The notes under the pieces were generated by a model that worked only from the letters and a program-made list of their open reading frames with translations, was not told the DNA's origin and searched no databases. Both the position numbers and the translations under genes were made by a program. A stretch of DNA of 64,000 nucleotides from Microbacterium flavescens (GTDB taxonomy: Bacteria; Actinomycetota; Actinomycetes; Actinomycetales; Microbacteriaceae), in contig NZ_JAFIWA010000007.1 in NCBI RefSeq assembly GCF_018588945.1, positions 147,383 to 211,382 on the forward strand. The letters are read 5' to 3'. Shown here in pieces: positions 49,217 through 58,103 of the stretch. Every line of letters starts with the position of its first letter. The first letter of the stretch is position 1.

Positions 49217-49645
49217 GTGCGATTCATCGACGCGGTCACGACCGGCTACGAGTACCAGGGCTTCTGGGGTTCCCTCGGCGACCTGATCTGGTGGTTCCTC
49301 TGGGTCTTCGTGTTCGTCGCCTACCTCTTCGCCCTGTTCGCCGTCATCGGCGACCTGTTCCGCGACCACGAGCTGAGCGGCTGGTGGAAGGCGGTCTGGA
49401 TCATCTTCCTGATCTTCGTCCCGTTCCTGACGATGCTGGTCTACCTGATCGCCCGCGGCAACGGCATGGCCAAGCGCGGCGCCGCCGAGGCGCGACAGGT
49501 TCAGGCGGCGCAGGACTCGTACATCAAGTCGGTCGCCGGAGGATCCAGCGCCACCGACGAGATCGCCAAGGCGAAGGCCCTCCTCGACGCGGGCACCATC
49601 ACCCAGGCCGAGTTCGACGCGCTCAAGGCGAAGGCGCTCAGCTGA
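49217..49645 (+). CDS. Small membrane protein with PLDc_N-like helices and a SHOCT domain
   Basis: A 142-residue protein: two hydrophobic helices (about 23-45 and 57-77) in the PLDc_N-like pattern WWKAVWIIFLIFVPFLTMLVYLI, then a charged linker. A C-terminal SHOCT motif DEIAKAKALLDAGTITQAEF (about 113-132) follows, a short helical module thought to mediate oligomerisation. Function unknown, though such proteins are frequent in actinobacteria. GAAAGG lies 8 bases before the GTG start. Monocistronic. Confidence 0.82.
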   Translation: MRFIDAVTTGYEYQGFWGSLGDLIWWFLWVFVFVAYLFALFAVIGDLFRDHELSGWWKAVWIIFLIFVPFLTMLVYLIARGNGMAKRGAAEARQVQAAQDSYIKSVAGGSSATDEIAKAKALLDAGTITQAEFDALKAKALS

Positions 49646-49684
49646 GGCATCCGCTCAGCCGACGGCAAGCGCCCTCGTCCGCCT

Positions 49685-50548
49685 TCACGGGTAGACGGGG
49701 GCGCTCCCCGTTGCGGCCTCGATGATGCGCGCGACCATCGCATCGTCCGTCGTGTGCTCCCCCGGCTGGTTCGGCTTGCCGAGGCCGTGATAGTCGCTGG
49801 ACCCGGTCACGATGAGGTCGCGCTCCTCGCTCAGCCGGCGGAGGGAGCGGATGCCGGACGCGAGGTTCTCGCGGTGACCGAGCTCGAATCCCGCGAGGCC
49901 GGCGTCGAGCATGCGCTCCATCAGCGGCATCGAGAGCAGTCCCGCGCGAGCGGCCGGGTGGGCGATGATCGGGACTCCCCCGGCACCCGCGACGAGCCCG
50001 ACCGCGGTGACGGGATCAGGGGCGTACAGCGCCACGTAGTAGTCGCCGCCCGGACTCAGGATGCTCGAGAACGCCTCCGCACGGTCGCGTACGAGCCCGC
50101 GGGCGACGAGTGCGTCGGCGATGTGCGGCCGGCCGACCGTGGCGCCGTCGGTGGTCTGCGCGAGGATGTCGTCCCAGACCAGGTCGTAGTCGCGCGAGAT
50201 GCGATCGGCCATGCGCCGTGCGCGGTCCAGCCGCGACGACCGGATCCGGTCGGTCATCGCCCTCAGGGCGTCGTCGTCGGGGTCGACCAGGTACGCCAGC
50301 ACATGCACGCTGCGCCATTCGTGACGGGCGGAGAGCTCCATTCCGGGGATGAAGGTCATGCCGAGGGATGCCGCGGCCTCGGCCGCCTCGGCCCACCCCG
50401 AGGTCGTGTCGTGGTCGGTGAGCGCGACGGTCCGCAGCCCGTGCCGGTGCGCCGCGGCCATCACCTGGGCCGGGGATTCCGTGCCGTCGGAGTGGACGGA
50501 GTGCAGGTGCAGGTCGCTCGGTCCTTCGAAGCGCTGCGGTCCCGGCAT
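49685..50548 (-). CDS. PHP-domain phosphoesterase
   Basis: A 287-residue metal-dependent phosphoesterase of the RNase AM / TrpH type. DLHLHSVHSDGT (near residue 12) and LTDHDTTSG supply the metal-binding histidines and aspartates; PGMELSARH, IAHPAARAG and TGSSDYHGLGKPN complete the PHP set. Relatives act on 3',5'-bisphosphonucleotides or 5' RNA ends; the substrate here is inferred only. The ATG at 50548 is 6 bases after TACGCT, which favours it over the ATG at 50572. Confidence 0.87.
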   Translation of the reverse strand: MPGPQRFEGPSDLHLHSVHSDGTESPAQVMAAAHRHGLRTVALTDHDTTSGWAEAAEAAASLGMTFIPGMELSARHEWRSVHVLAYLVDPDDDALRAMTDRIRSSRLDRARRMADRISRDYDLVWDDILAQTTDGATVGRPHIADALVARGLVRDRAEAFSSILSPGGDYYVALYAPDPVTAVGLVAGAGGVPIIAHPAARAGLLSMPLMERMLDAGLAGFELGHRENLASGIRSLRRLSEERDLIVTGSSDYHGLGKPNQPGEHTTDDAMVARIIEAATGSAPVYP

Positions 50549-50554
50549 CCTTCG

Positions 50555-50560
50555 AGCGTA
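50555..50560 (-). promoter_or_regulatory. Leaderless -10 box of the PHP gene
   Basis: TACGCT on the minus strand ends 6 bases before the ATG at 50548. Confidence 0.5.
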
Positions 50561-50609
50561 GCGCTGCGACATGCGCGTCCGCGCTGACGGATCTCCCAGC
50601 CTGCTCGCA

Positions 50610-50615
50610 TAGAGT
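50610..50615 (+). promoter_or_regulatory. Leaderless -10 box of the EEP hydrolase gene
   Basis: TAGAGT ends 7 bases before the GTG at 50623. Confidence 0.5.
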
Positions 50616-50622
50616 CGCCGTC

Positions 50623-51645
50623 GTGCTTCGCCTGTTCGGGATCCTCGTGACCGTGCTCTGCGCGATCACTGCGGCCGTGCTGACGTGGCCCGGATTCTTC
50701 CGCGTCGAGCGCTTCTTCCCGGTGGCTCAGATCGTGTCGTTCCGCGGGCTGCTCGCCGTGGCGTTCGCGGTCATCGCGGTGCTCGCGCTGCTGCTCGCGA
50801 TCGTGCGGCCGATGCGCGCGTTCGCCCTCTCGATCGCGGTCGTCGCCGGGGTCGCGGCAGTTGCCAACGGCGCGATCCTGGCCGGTCGCGGCGGAATGGG
50901 CACCGAGGCGCTGCCTGCGAAGACCGACACCGCGATCCGCGTGATGACGTGGAACACCGCAGGACCGGCGACGCCGCCCGACACGATCGCCAAGATCGCC
51001 GTCGCGATGGATGCCGACATCGTGGCGCTCCCCGAGACCACGATCGAGACCGGCGAGCAGGTCGCGATCGCGATGAGGGAGCTCGGGCACCGCATGTGGG
51101 CCCACCATGCCGAGGATCCCTCGACCGAGTGGGATGCCGGCTCGACGACACTGCTCATCTCCCCCGAGCTCGGCGACTACGCCATCATCGAGTCCTCGAT
51201 CGACGGCATCAGCAACACCTCGACGGTGCCGAGCGCCGTGGCCGTGCCGACCGACGGCCAGGGTCCGATCGTGGTCGCCGCGCACGCCGTCGCGCCGCGG
51301 CCCAGCTACATGCAGGACTGGCGCGACGATCTGCAGTGGCTCGCCGACCAGTGCGCCGAGGCGAACGTGATCATGGCCGGAGACTTCAACGCGACGGTCG
51401 ACCACATGGCGGGTCTCGGAGTCGACGGCCGCACCCTGGGTCAGTGCGACGACGCCGCCATCACCACGGGCAACGGCTCGATCGGCACCTGGTCGGCGGA
51501 GATGCCGTCCGTGCTGGGCACGCCCATCGACCACGTCATGACCTCCACCCACTGGGAGGCGACGGGCTCGCTCGTGCTGCGTTCGATGGACGGCTCGGGG
51601 TCGGATCACCGCCCGCTGATCGTGCAGCTGGAGCCTGTGGACTGA
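50623..51645 (+). CDS. Membrane-anchored endonuclease/exonuclease/phosphatase-family protein
   Basis: A 340-residue protein. Three hydrophobic helices in the first 90 residues are followed by an EEP (DNase I-like) domain: VMTWNTAG, IVALPETTIETG, VIMAGDFNATVDHM, TPIDHVM and SGSDHRPLIV provide the Asn, Glu, Asp and His active-site set. Helix count and flanking charges suggest the catalytic domain is outside the cytosol, though an odd helix count is not certain. It could be a phosphodiesterase or nuclease; the substrate is unknown. Divergent from the PHP phosphoesterase across 74 bases. Confidence 0.85.
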   Translation: MLRLFGILVTVLCAITAAVLTWPGFFRVERFFPVAQIVSFRGLLAVAFAVIAVLALLLAIVRPMRAFALSIAVVAGVAAVANGAILAGRGGMGTEALPAKTDTAIRVMTWNTAGPATPPDTIAKIAVAMDADIVALPETTIETGEQVAIAMRELGHRMWAHHAEDPSTEWDAGSTTLLISPELGDYAIIESSIDGISNTSTVPSAVAVPTDGQGPIVVAAHAVAPRPSYMQDWRDDLQWLADQCAEANVIMAGDFNATVDHMAGLGVDGRTLGQCDDAAITTGNGSIGTWSAEMPSVLGTPIDHVMTSTHWEATGSLVLRSMDGSGSDHRPLIVQLEPVD

Positions 51646-51672
51646 GCCCTCCAGCAGACCGCACTCGCGTGA

Positions 51673-51678
51673 CAGACT
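51673..51678 (+). promoter_or_regulatory. Leaderless -10 candidate of the aminopeptidase P gene
   Basis: CAGACT ends 7 bases before the ATG at 51686. Confidence 0.4.
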
Positions 51679-51685
51679 GGGATGC

Positions 51686-53116
51686 ATGAGCACTTCAGGC
51701 GACAGCGACACGATCGCGCAGACCGACGCCGAGACCCCCGCCTCGACGAGCACGAACCGGCGCCAGCCCTATGGTCAGGGGTTCCTCGACACCATCTCGC
51801 AGGGCTGGGCAGAGCGGCCCGACTCGATGCCGCCGACCCGCGAGCAGGCCGCCTACACGGCCGCCCGGCGCGACGCGGTGTCGAAGGCCTTCCCCGGCAA
51901 GCGCCTGGTGATCCCGGCGGGCGAGCTCAAGCAGCGCAGCAACGACACCGACTACCCGTTCCGCGCGCACTCCGCCTTCTCGCACCTCACCGGCTGGGCC
52001 TCCGACGCCGAGCCGGGCTCCCTGCTCGTGTTCGAGCCGCGAGCCGGCGACGCCGGCGGGCACGATGTGACGCTGTACTTCCGCGAGCGCGCCGACCGCA
52101 CGACGGCGGAGTTCTACTCGGATGCCTCGATCGGCGAGTTCTGGATCGGGCCGCGCCCCGCCCTGGCGGGGGTAGCCGGCGACCTCGGCATCGCGACCGC
52201 CCACATCGACGACTTCGCCTCGCGCGACGACGAGCTCGTCCTCGATGAGGACGATGACCTGACGCGCTTCGTATCGGAGCTGCGTCTGGTCAAGGACGAG
52301 TACGAGATCGAGCAGATGCGCCTCGCTGTGGACGTCACCGCCCGCGGCTTCGACGACATCGTCGCGAACCTCCCCGCGGTCGTCGCCCACCCGCGCGGCG
52401 AGCGGATCGTCGAGGGCGTGTTCCACCAGCGCGCCCGCAGCGACGGCAACGCCGTCGGGTACGACACGATCGCGGCATCCGGTCCGCACGCCTGCTACCT
52501 GCACTGGACGCGCAACGACGGCGCCGTCGTGCCGGGCGACCTCATCCTGATCGACGCCGGCGCCGAGGTCGACAGCCTGTACACCGCCGACATCACCCGC
52601 ACGCTCCCGGTCAGCGGCACATTCACGGAGATCCAGCGGCGCATCTACGAGACGGTGCGCGAAGCGGCCGACGCCGCTTTCGCGGCGGCTCAGCCCGGCG
52701 TGAAGTTCCGCTCGGTGCACGACGCGGCGATGAAGGTCATCGCGGCCCGCGTGGCGGAGTGGGGGCTGCTGCCCGTGACGGCCGAGGAGGCGCTCGACGC
52801 CGACAACGGCGGTCACCACCGCCGGTACATGGTGCACGGCACGAGCCACCACCTCGGCATCGATGTGCACGACTGCGCACAGGCGCGGCGCGACATGTAC
52901 TACGACGGGCTCCTCGAGCCGGGCATGGTCTTCACGATCGAGCCCGGCCTCTACTTCCAGATCGACGACATCACCGTGCCCGAGGAGTACCGCGGCATCG
53001 GCGTGCGCATCGAGGACGACATCCTCATGACCGCCGACGGGCCCGTCAACCTGTCGGCCGACATCCCGCGCACGGCCGACGAGGTCGAGGCCTGGATCGC
53101 GCGGCTCTCCGCCTGA
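51686..53116 (+). CDS. pepP: Xaa-Pro aminopeptidase (aminopeptidase P)
   Basis: Removes an N-terminal residue preceding proline; cytosolic. The 476 residues show the creatinase-type N-terminal domain (YPFRAHSAFSHLTGW) and the pita-bread metallopeptidase domain. Metal ligands are visible in LIDAGAEVDSLYTADITRT, HGTSHHLGIDVHD, MVFTIEPGLYF and GVRIEDDIL. Length matches PepP of actinobacteria. Two bases separate its stop from the gamma-glutamyltransferase GTG, so the two peptide-degrading enzymes are probably co-expressed. Confidence 0.93.
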   Translation: MSTSGDSDTIAQTDAETPASTSTNRRQPYGQGFLDTISQGWAERPDSMPPTREQAAYTAARRDAVSKAFPGKRLVIPAGELKQRSNDTDYPFRAHSAFSHLTGWASDAEPGSLLVFEPRAGDAGGHDVTLYFRERADRTTAEFYSDASIGEFWIGPRPALAGVAGDLGIATAHIDDFASRDDELVLDEDDDLTRFVSELRLVKDEYEIEQMRLAVDVTARGFDDIVANLPAVVAHPRGERIVEGVFHQRARSDGNAVGYDTIAASGPHACYLHWTRNDGAVVPGDLILIDAGAEVDSLYTADITRTLPVSGTFTEIQRRIYETVREAADAAFAAAQPGVKFRSVHDAAMKVIAARVAEWGLLPVTAEEALDADNGGHHRRYMVHGTSHHLGIDVHDCAQARRDMYYDGLLEPGMVFTIEPGLYFQIDDITVPEEYRGIGVRIEDDILMTADGPVNLSADIPRTADEVEAWIARLSA

Positions 53117-53118
53117 GC

Positions 53119-54918
53119 GTGGCCTACACCCCGCCGCCCTCGTTCACGACCCGCCCGACCCTGTCGGGCACGTTCGGCATGTCCGCCTCGACGCACTGGC
53201 TGGCGACCGCGACGGCGCAGTCGGTGCTCGAGCGCGGCGGCAACGCGTTCGACGCGTCGGTCGCCGCGGCGTTCGTGCTCCACGTCGTCGAGCCTCACCT
53301 GAACGGACCGGGCGGCGACCTCGTCGGCATCTTCCAGACACCGCCAGCCGGGTCCCCCACTGTGCTGATGGGCCAGGGCCCCGCACCGGCCGCCGCCACG
53401 ATCGAGCACTACCGCAACGAGGGGCTCGACCTGGTCCCCGGCTCCGGCGCCCTCGCCGCCGCGGTTCCGGGGGCGGTCGACGCGTGGTTGCTGCTCCTGC
53501 GCGACCACGGCACGTGGGAGCTCGGCGACGTGCTGTCGTACGCGATCGGCTATGCCCGCGACGGACACCCCATCGTGCGACAGGCCGCGGCGACCATCGC
53601 CCGTGTCGCGGAGCTCTTCTCCGACGACTGGACGAGCTCCCGCGACCTGTGGATGCCCGGCGGGGCGCCGCCGGCACCCGGAGACGTCATCCGCAATCCG
53701 GCCTACGCCGACGTGCTCGACGGGCTCGTACACGCCTCGTGCACGGTGCGCGACGACGGCCCGATCGGCCGGGCCGCGCGCATCGACGCCGCCCGCCACG
53801 AGTGGAGAACCGGCCAGGTCGCCCAGGAGGCCGCCGCGTTCGCCGCCGCACCGCACCGCCACTCGGCGGGCGGCGTGCATGCGGGGATCATCGCCGTCGA
53901 GGACTTCGCCGGGTTCGAGGCGGGCTACGAGTCCGCGGTCACCCGCGACTTCCGCGGCCGCACGATCGCCAAGGCCGGCGCCTGGACCCAGGGGCCCGCC
54001 CTCCTCCAGACCCTCGCGCTGCTCGAGCCGCTCGACGACGACCTGCTCGATCCCTCGCAGGAGGCCGGTGCCCACACCATCCTCGAGGCGCAGAAGCTGG
54101 CGCTCGCCGACCGCGATGCGTGGTTCGGCGACGCGGAGATCGAACTCGATGCCCTGCTCGCGCCCGACTACGTCGAGGAGCGACGCGCGCTGATCACGGC
54201 GTCCGCGTCCGACGAGTTCCGGCCCGGGCGGCTCGCCGGCCGCACCGGCTTCCGCCCGCCGCTGCGCACGTCGTACGACGCGCCAGGCCTCGGCACCGGC
54301 GAGCCCACCGTAGCCAAGACGGGTGAGACCCGGGGCGACACGTGTCACCTCGACGTCATCGACCGCTGGGGCAACATCGTCTCGGCCACGCCCTCGGGCG
54401 GCTGGCTGCAGTCGTCGCCGACCATCCCCGCCCTGGGCTTCTGCCTCGGCACGCGTCTGCAGATGACGTGGCTCGAGCCCGGGCATCCGTCCTCACTCGT
54501 ACCCGGACGCCGTCCGCGCACGACGCTCACGCCGACGCTGGTGCTGCGCGACGGCTCCCCCGAGTTCGCCCTCGGCTCCCCCGGCGGCGACCAGCAGGAC
54601 CAGTGGCAGCTGCTCGCCCTGCTGCGGATGATCGTCGGCGGCTACGCACCGCAGGAGGCGATCGACGCGCCGTCACTCCACACCACGGCGATGCCGGAGT
54701 CGTTCTGGCCGCGCACCTGGATGCCGGCCGGAGCCGTGGTCGAGGACCGACTCGGCGACGACGTGATCACCGGGCTCGAACGTCGCGGGCATGCCGTCAC
54801 GCGCGCGGGCGACTGGTCGCTGGGCCGCGTGTCGGCGGTGGGGCGGGATGCCTCGACCGGCGTGCTGTGGGCGGCCGCGAATCCGCGCGGGATGCAGGGC
54901 TACGCCGCAGGTCGCTGA
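53119..54918 (+). CDS. Gamma-glutamyltransferase family protein (no signal peptide)
   Basis: A 599-residue N-terminal-nucleophile hydrolase precursor. ATAQSVLERGGNAFDASVAA and VEPHLNGPGGD open the large subunit. Autocleavage is expected before Thr408 in RGDTCHLDVIDRWGN, freeing the catalytic threonine; GSPGGDQQDQW forms the later active-site loop. Classical Ggt is secreted, but I see no signal peptide, so this is likely a cytosolic paralogue acting on gamma-glutamyl or related amides. The GTG at 53119 is chosen because upstream sequence is shadow of pepP and homology starts at PSFTTRPTLSGTFGM. Confidence 0.85.
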   Translation: MAYTPPPSFTTRPTLSGTFGMSASTHWLATATAQSVLERGGNAFDASVAAAFVLHVVEPHLNGPGGDLVGIFQTPPAGSPTVLMGQGPAPAAATIEHYRNEGLDLVPGSGALAAAVPGAVDAWLLLLRDHGTWELGDVLSYAIGYARDGHPIVRQAAATIARVAELFSDDWTSSRDLWMPGGAPPAPGDVIRNPAYADVLDGLVHASCTVRDDGPIGRAARIDAARHEWRTGQVAQEAAAFAAAPHRHSAGGVHAGIIAVEDFAGFEAGYESAVTRDFRGRTIAKAGAWTQGPALLQTLALLEPLDDDLLDPSQEAGAHTILEAQKLALADRDAWFGDAEIELDALLAPDYVEERRALITASASDEFRPGRLAGRTGFRPPLRTSYDAPGLGTGEPTVAKTGETRGDTCHLDVIDRWGNIVSATPSGGWLQSSPTIPALGFCLGTRLQMTWLEPGHPSSLVPGRRPRTTLTPTLVLRDGSPEFALGSPGGDQQDQWQLLALLRMIVGGYAPQEAIDAPSLHTTAMPESFWPRTWMPAGAVVEDRLGDDVITGLERRGHAVTRAGDWSLGRVSAVGRDASTGVLWAAANPRGMQGYAAGR

Positions 54919-54924
54919 CCGCGG

Positions 54925-55605
54925 CTACGCCCTGCGCCGCATCCAGCCGGCGACCGACGGCGCCAACTCCGCCCCGATGTCCTCGGCCGCGCGCTTGCGG
55001 CCTTTGATCTCGAACGAGTGCCCTCCGCCGTCGACCCACAGGATCTCGGCGTCCTGGCATGACGCGACTGCCTGCTCGAGCTGTTCGATCGGCTGGATGA
55101 ACGGGTCCTTCGTGCCCTCGAGGAACAGCTGCGGCGGTGCGACGTCCGGAAGGTGGGCGGTGCGCGCCTTGGCGGGGTCGCCGGGCGGGTGCAGCGGGTA
55201 CCCGAGGTAGATCAGCCCTCGCGGAGCGATCCGACCCTCCGCCGCAGCCATCGACGCCATGCGCCCGCCGTAGGACTTGCCCGACGCCCAGAACGGCAGA
55301 TCGGGCTCCCGCTCGGCGGCAGCCGCCTCGACCCCGGCCCACGTCGCCACGGCGTGGGCGGCCGGTCCGGGCATCCGTCGTCCTGCCTCGAGGTAGGGGA
55401 AGGTGAACCGCAGCGTCGCGATGCCGTCGTCGTGGAGCGCGTGTGCGAGTCCGGTGAGGAACGGATGCCGCATCCCGGCGCCCGCGCCGTGTGCGATGCC
55501 GAGCAGCGCCCACGCGTCGTGGGGGCGGCCCAGGGTCGCCGAGACCTCGACGCGTCCGGCCGGCAGTTCCACCGGAACGCGCAGGTCGGTCTCGGCCGTG
55601 GCCAT
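54925..55605 (-). CDS. Small alpha/beta hydrolase (dienelactone-hydrolase / KANL3-Tex30 type)
   Basis: A 226-residue cytosolic hydrolase. LGIAHGAGAGMRHPFL is the oxyanion region, ASGKSYGGRMAS the nucleophile elbow, LEGTKDPFI the acid and DGGGHSFEIKGRK the base. The GAGAGM and GKSYGGR patterns match the KANL3/Tex30-type family, whose substrates are mostly unknown. The start overlaps the stress-protein gene's stop by one base (TGATG), so it is second in that unit, and it converges on the gamma-glutamyltransferase gene. Confidence 0.85.
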   Translation of the reverse strand: MATAETDLRVPVELPAGRVEVSATLGRPHDAWALLGIAHGAGAGMRHPFLTGLAHALHDDGIATLRFTFPYLEAGRRMPGPAAHAVATWAGVEAAAAEREPDLPFWASGKSYGGRMASMAAAEGRIAPRGLIYLGYPLHPPGDPAKARTAHLPDVAPPQLFLEGTKDPFIQPIEQLEQAVASCQDAEILWVDGGGHSFEIKGRKRAAEDIGAELAPSVAGWMRRRA

Positions 55606-56243
55606 CAGCGGCCTGTGCCCGCCTCGGGTGCCGTCGCGTCGCCGTCGCCGGCGGTGGGTTCGGCGGCGTCCGCGGGTTCGGGATCCGCGGGGGCCACACG
55701 CTCGCCGTAGCGCGGAGGCTCGCCTGCCGCTTCGGGCTGCGCGGGTGCAGCGGGCACGTACGGCTCGGCCGCCGCCTGCGGTCCGAGCACCTGACGGGCG
55801 CGCTGGATGCTCTTCGCGACGACCGTCACCTCGTAGTGGTCGGCGACGACCTGCATGACCGACGCGTAGTCGCGACGGCGGCGCACGAACGAGTACGTGA
55901 CGAGGCTGAGGAGCATGCCGATCGCGATGCCGACGAACAGCACGCCGACGAAGGCCTGGATCGGCACGGTGGGCGAGCCGATCACGAGGATCGCCGAGAA
56001 CAGGAGCCCCAGGAGCAGTCCGTTGATGGCGCCGGACCGGGCGGCCGACGCGTAGCCGAGCCGGCCGGTGACCCGTTCGATCGACCGGAGGCCCTGCCCG
56101 ACGATCGCGATGTCACGGGCCGGGACGTCGGCGGCGATCAGCGACGACACGGCTTTCTGGGCGGCGTCGTAGGTGGGGAAGCTGGCGACGGTCTGACCGA
56201 CCTCCTCAGACCCCTGCGGGAAGCGTCCGCCCATCATGGTCAT
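55605..56243 (-). CDS. General stress protein of the YflT/17M type, membrane-associated
   Basis: A 212-residue protein: an N-terminal YflT-like domain (VASFPTYDAAQKAVSSLIAA, then ARDIAIVGQGL), two hydrophobic Gly-rich helices (about 72-90 and 96-120), and a Pro/Ala/Glu-rich tail of about 60 residues. The family is stress-induced in Bacillus; its biochemical role is unknown. Three ATGs are close together (56243, 56237, 56234); GGGGAG lies directly before the first and 6 bases before the second, so the start is uncertain by up to three residues. Confidence 0.78.
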   Translation of the reverse strand: MTMMGGRFPQGSEEVGQTVASFPTYDAAQKAVSSLIAADVPARDIAIVGQGLRSIERVTGRLGYASAARSGAINGLLLGLLFSAILVIGSPTVPIQAFVGVLFVGIAIGMLLSLVTYSFVRRRRDYASVMQVVADHYEVTVVAKSIQRARQVLGPQAAAEPYVPAAPAQPEAAGEPPRYGERVAPADPEPADAAEPTAGDGDATAPEAGTGR

Positions 56244-56270
56244 CTCCCCATCCTCCCACGGTGTCCGGGC

Positions 56271-56276
56271 TACGCT
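56271..56276 (+). promoter_or_regulatory. Leaderless -10 box of the MgtE-like operon
   Basis: TACGCT ends 7 bases before the GTG at 56284. Confidence 0.5.
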
Positions 56277-56283
56277 GGAACGC

Positions 56284-57573
56284 GTGAGCACGCAGAGGGT
56301 ATTCGTGGCGCGCCTGTCCGGGTGCTCCGTCTTCGACCCCGCGGGCGACAGGCTCGGGAGGGTCCGGGACGTCGTCGTCATCTACCGGAAAGACGATCCG
56401 CCGCGGGTCATCGGACTCGTCGTGGAGATCCCCGGCCGACGCCACGTGTTCGTCTCGATCGGCCGGGTCACCTCGATCGCGACCGGCCAGGTCATCACGA
56501 CCGGCCTCATCAACGTGCGGCGCTTCCAGCAGCGGGGCGGCGAGGTGCGAGTGATGGCCGAGCTGCTCGGCCGCAAGGTGTACCTCAACGACGGGTCGGG
56601 CACAGCTGTCATCGAAGACGTCGCGATCGAGCGCAACCGCCTCGGCGAATGGGACGTCGGCCAGCTGTTCCTGCGCCGACCTCGCACGAGCGCATCGCCG
56701 TTCGCGAAGGGTCCGACGACATTCGCGTCGTGGCAGGACGTGCGCGAGCAGCAGAACCCGGGCGAGGCGCAGTCCGCCGAGCAGCTTGTCGCGACGTACT
56801 CCGACCTCAAGCCGGCCGACCTCGCCAACACCCTCCTCGATCTTCCCGACGACCGCCTCATCGAAGTGGCCGAGGAGTTGCCCGACGACCGTCTCGCGGA
56901 CGCGCTCGAGGAGATGCCCGAGGAGGAGCAGGTGCACATCCTCGAGGCCCTCGGAGACGAGCGCGCTGCCGACATCCTGGACGCGATGGAGCCCGACGAC
57001 GCGGCCGACCTCCTCGGGCAGCTCCCCGAGGAGCGCTCCGAAGAGCTCCTCGACCTCATGGAGCCCGAAGAGGCCGAAGACGTCCGCGCCCTGCTGAAGT
57101 ACGGTCCCGACACCGCCGGCGGCCTCATGACGAGCGAGCCGATCGTGCTCTCCGCCGATGCCACGGTCGCCGAGGCTCTCGCGCTTATCCGCCGGCACGA
57201 GCTCCACCCCGCCCTCGCCGCGGCCGTCTTCGTGACCCTGCCGCCGTACGAGACTCCGACGGGCCGGCTGCTGGGCACGGTGCACTTCCAGCGGATGCTG
57301 CGCTATCCCCCGCACGAGCGGCTCGGCGCGATCATCGACGACACCCTCGATCCGCTGCCCGCCTCAGCCTCGGCCGCCGAGGTCGCGCGACTTCTCGCGA
57401 GCTACAACCTCGTCTCGGTGCCCGTCGTCGACCAGGCCCACCGTCTCGTCGGCGCCGTCAGCATCGACGACGTGCTCGACTACCTGCTGCCCGACGACTG
57501 GCGCTCGCACGGCGAGTCCCAGCCGGCGCCGACCGTTCCCGCGACCACCGCGGCGATCCCGAGGCGCTCGTGA
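56284..57573 (+). CDS. MgtE-like protein without the channel domain (PRC barrel, MgtE_N, CBS pair)
   Basis: A 429-residue soluble protein. Residues 1-150 hold two PRC-barrel-like units (GDRLGRVRDVVVIYRKDDPP; MAELLGRKVYLND). Residues about 165-275 are an acidic MgtE_N superhelix with repeated Leu-Pro-Asp-Asp and Glu-Glu motifs (LLDLPDDRLIEVAEELPDDR). A CBS pair follows, starting at YGPDTAGGLMTSEPIVLSAD. The five membrane helices of true MgtE channels are absent, so it is more likely a Mg2+-sensing regulator. The next gene (DUF1003, two helices) overlaps by one base. Confidence 0.88.
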   Translation: MSTQRVFVARLSGCSVFDPAGDRLGRVRDVVVIYRKDDPPRVIGLVVEIPGRRHVFVSIGRVTSIATGQVITTGLINVRRFQQRGGEVRVMAELLGRKVYLNDGSGTAVIEDVAIERNRLGEWDVGQLFLRRPRTSASPFAKGPTTFASWQDVREQQNPGEAQSAEQLVATYSDLKPADLANTLLDLPDDRLIEVAEELPDDRLADALEEMPEEEQVHILEALGDERAADILDAMEPDDAADLLGQLPEERSEELLDLMEPEEAEDVRALLKYGPDTAGGLMTSEPIVLSADATVAEALALIRRHELHPALAAAVFVTLPPYETPTGRLLGTVHFQRMLRYPPHERLGAIIDDTLDPLPASASAAEVARLLASYNLVSVPVVDQAHRLVGAVSIDDVLDYLLPDDWRSHGESQPAPTVPATTAAIPRRS

Positions 57574-58103
57574 TGGCCCGCCGGCAGACGCGCCAGGTGG
57601 CGCTCGACGCACCCCGCGGCCGCTCCGGGATGCTGCAGCGCACGTCCCAGCCGTCCCAGGATCGGTTCGGCCGCTTCTCCGAGGCTTTCGCCCGCGGCAT
57701 GGGCACGTCCGGCTTCCTCATCGGCATGACGGTCTTCGTCGTCGTGTGGCTCGCGTGGAACACCTTCGCGCCCGTCCCGCTGCAGTTCGATCCGCGGGCG
57801 CAGAACTTCACGCTCCTCACCCTGATCCTCTCGCTGCAGGCGTCGTATGCCGCGCCGCTCATCCTTCTCGCGCAGAATCGCCAGGACGACCGCGACCGCG
57901 TGCAGATCGAGCAGGATCGCCAGCGCGCCGAGCGCAACCTCGCCGACACCGAGTACCTCGCTCGCGAGGTCGTGGCGCTGCGGATGGCGGTCACCGACTT
58001 CTCCGACGAGGTCGTCACCCGAGAGGTCCTGCGCACCGAGCTGCGCGCACTCCTCGAGAAGATCGAGCTGCGCGACGACGCGGAGAACGGCACCGCGGAA
58101 TGA
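57573..58103 (+). CDS. DUF1003 family membrane protein
   Basis: A 176-residue protein with two membrane helices (about 46-66 and 82-103) separated by FAPVPLQFDPRAQNFTLLTL, the DUF1003 core, then LLAQNRQDDRDRVQIEQDR leading into a charged coiled-coil-like C-terminus. Function unknown. It is translationally coupled on both sides: TGATG with the MgtE-like gene and ATGA with mrp. The order suggests a working link with the MgtE-like sensor. Confidence 0.88.
   Translation: MARRQTRQVALDAPRGRSGMLQRTSQPSQDRFGRFSEAFARGMGTSGFLIGMTVFVVVWLAWNTFAPVPLQFDPRAQNFTLLTLILSLQASYAAPLILLAQNRQDDRDRVQIEQDRQRAERNLADTEYLAREVVALRMAVTDFSDEVVTREVLRTELRALLEKIELRDDAENGTAE

Noticed and set aside
49637..49660. CTCAGCTGAG palindrome at the end of the PLDc_N/SHOCT-like gene as a terminator
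   Set aside because: Only a ten-base loop-free palindrome, overlapping the stop codon, with no extended stem.
56284..57573. Magnesium channel MgtE
   Set aside because: The N-terminal and CBS domains are present, but the five transmembrane helices are absent, so it cannot be a channel alone.
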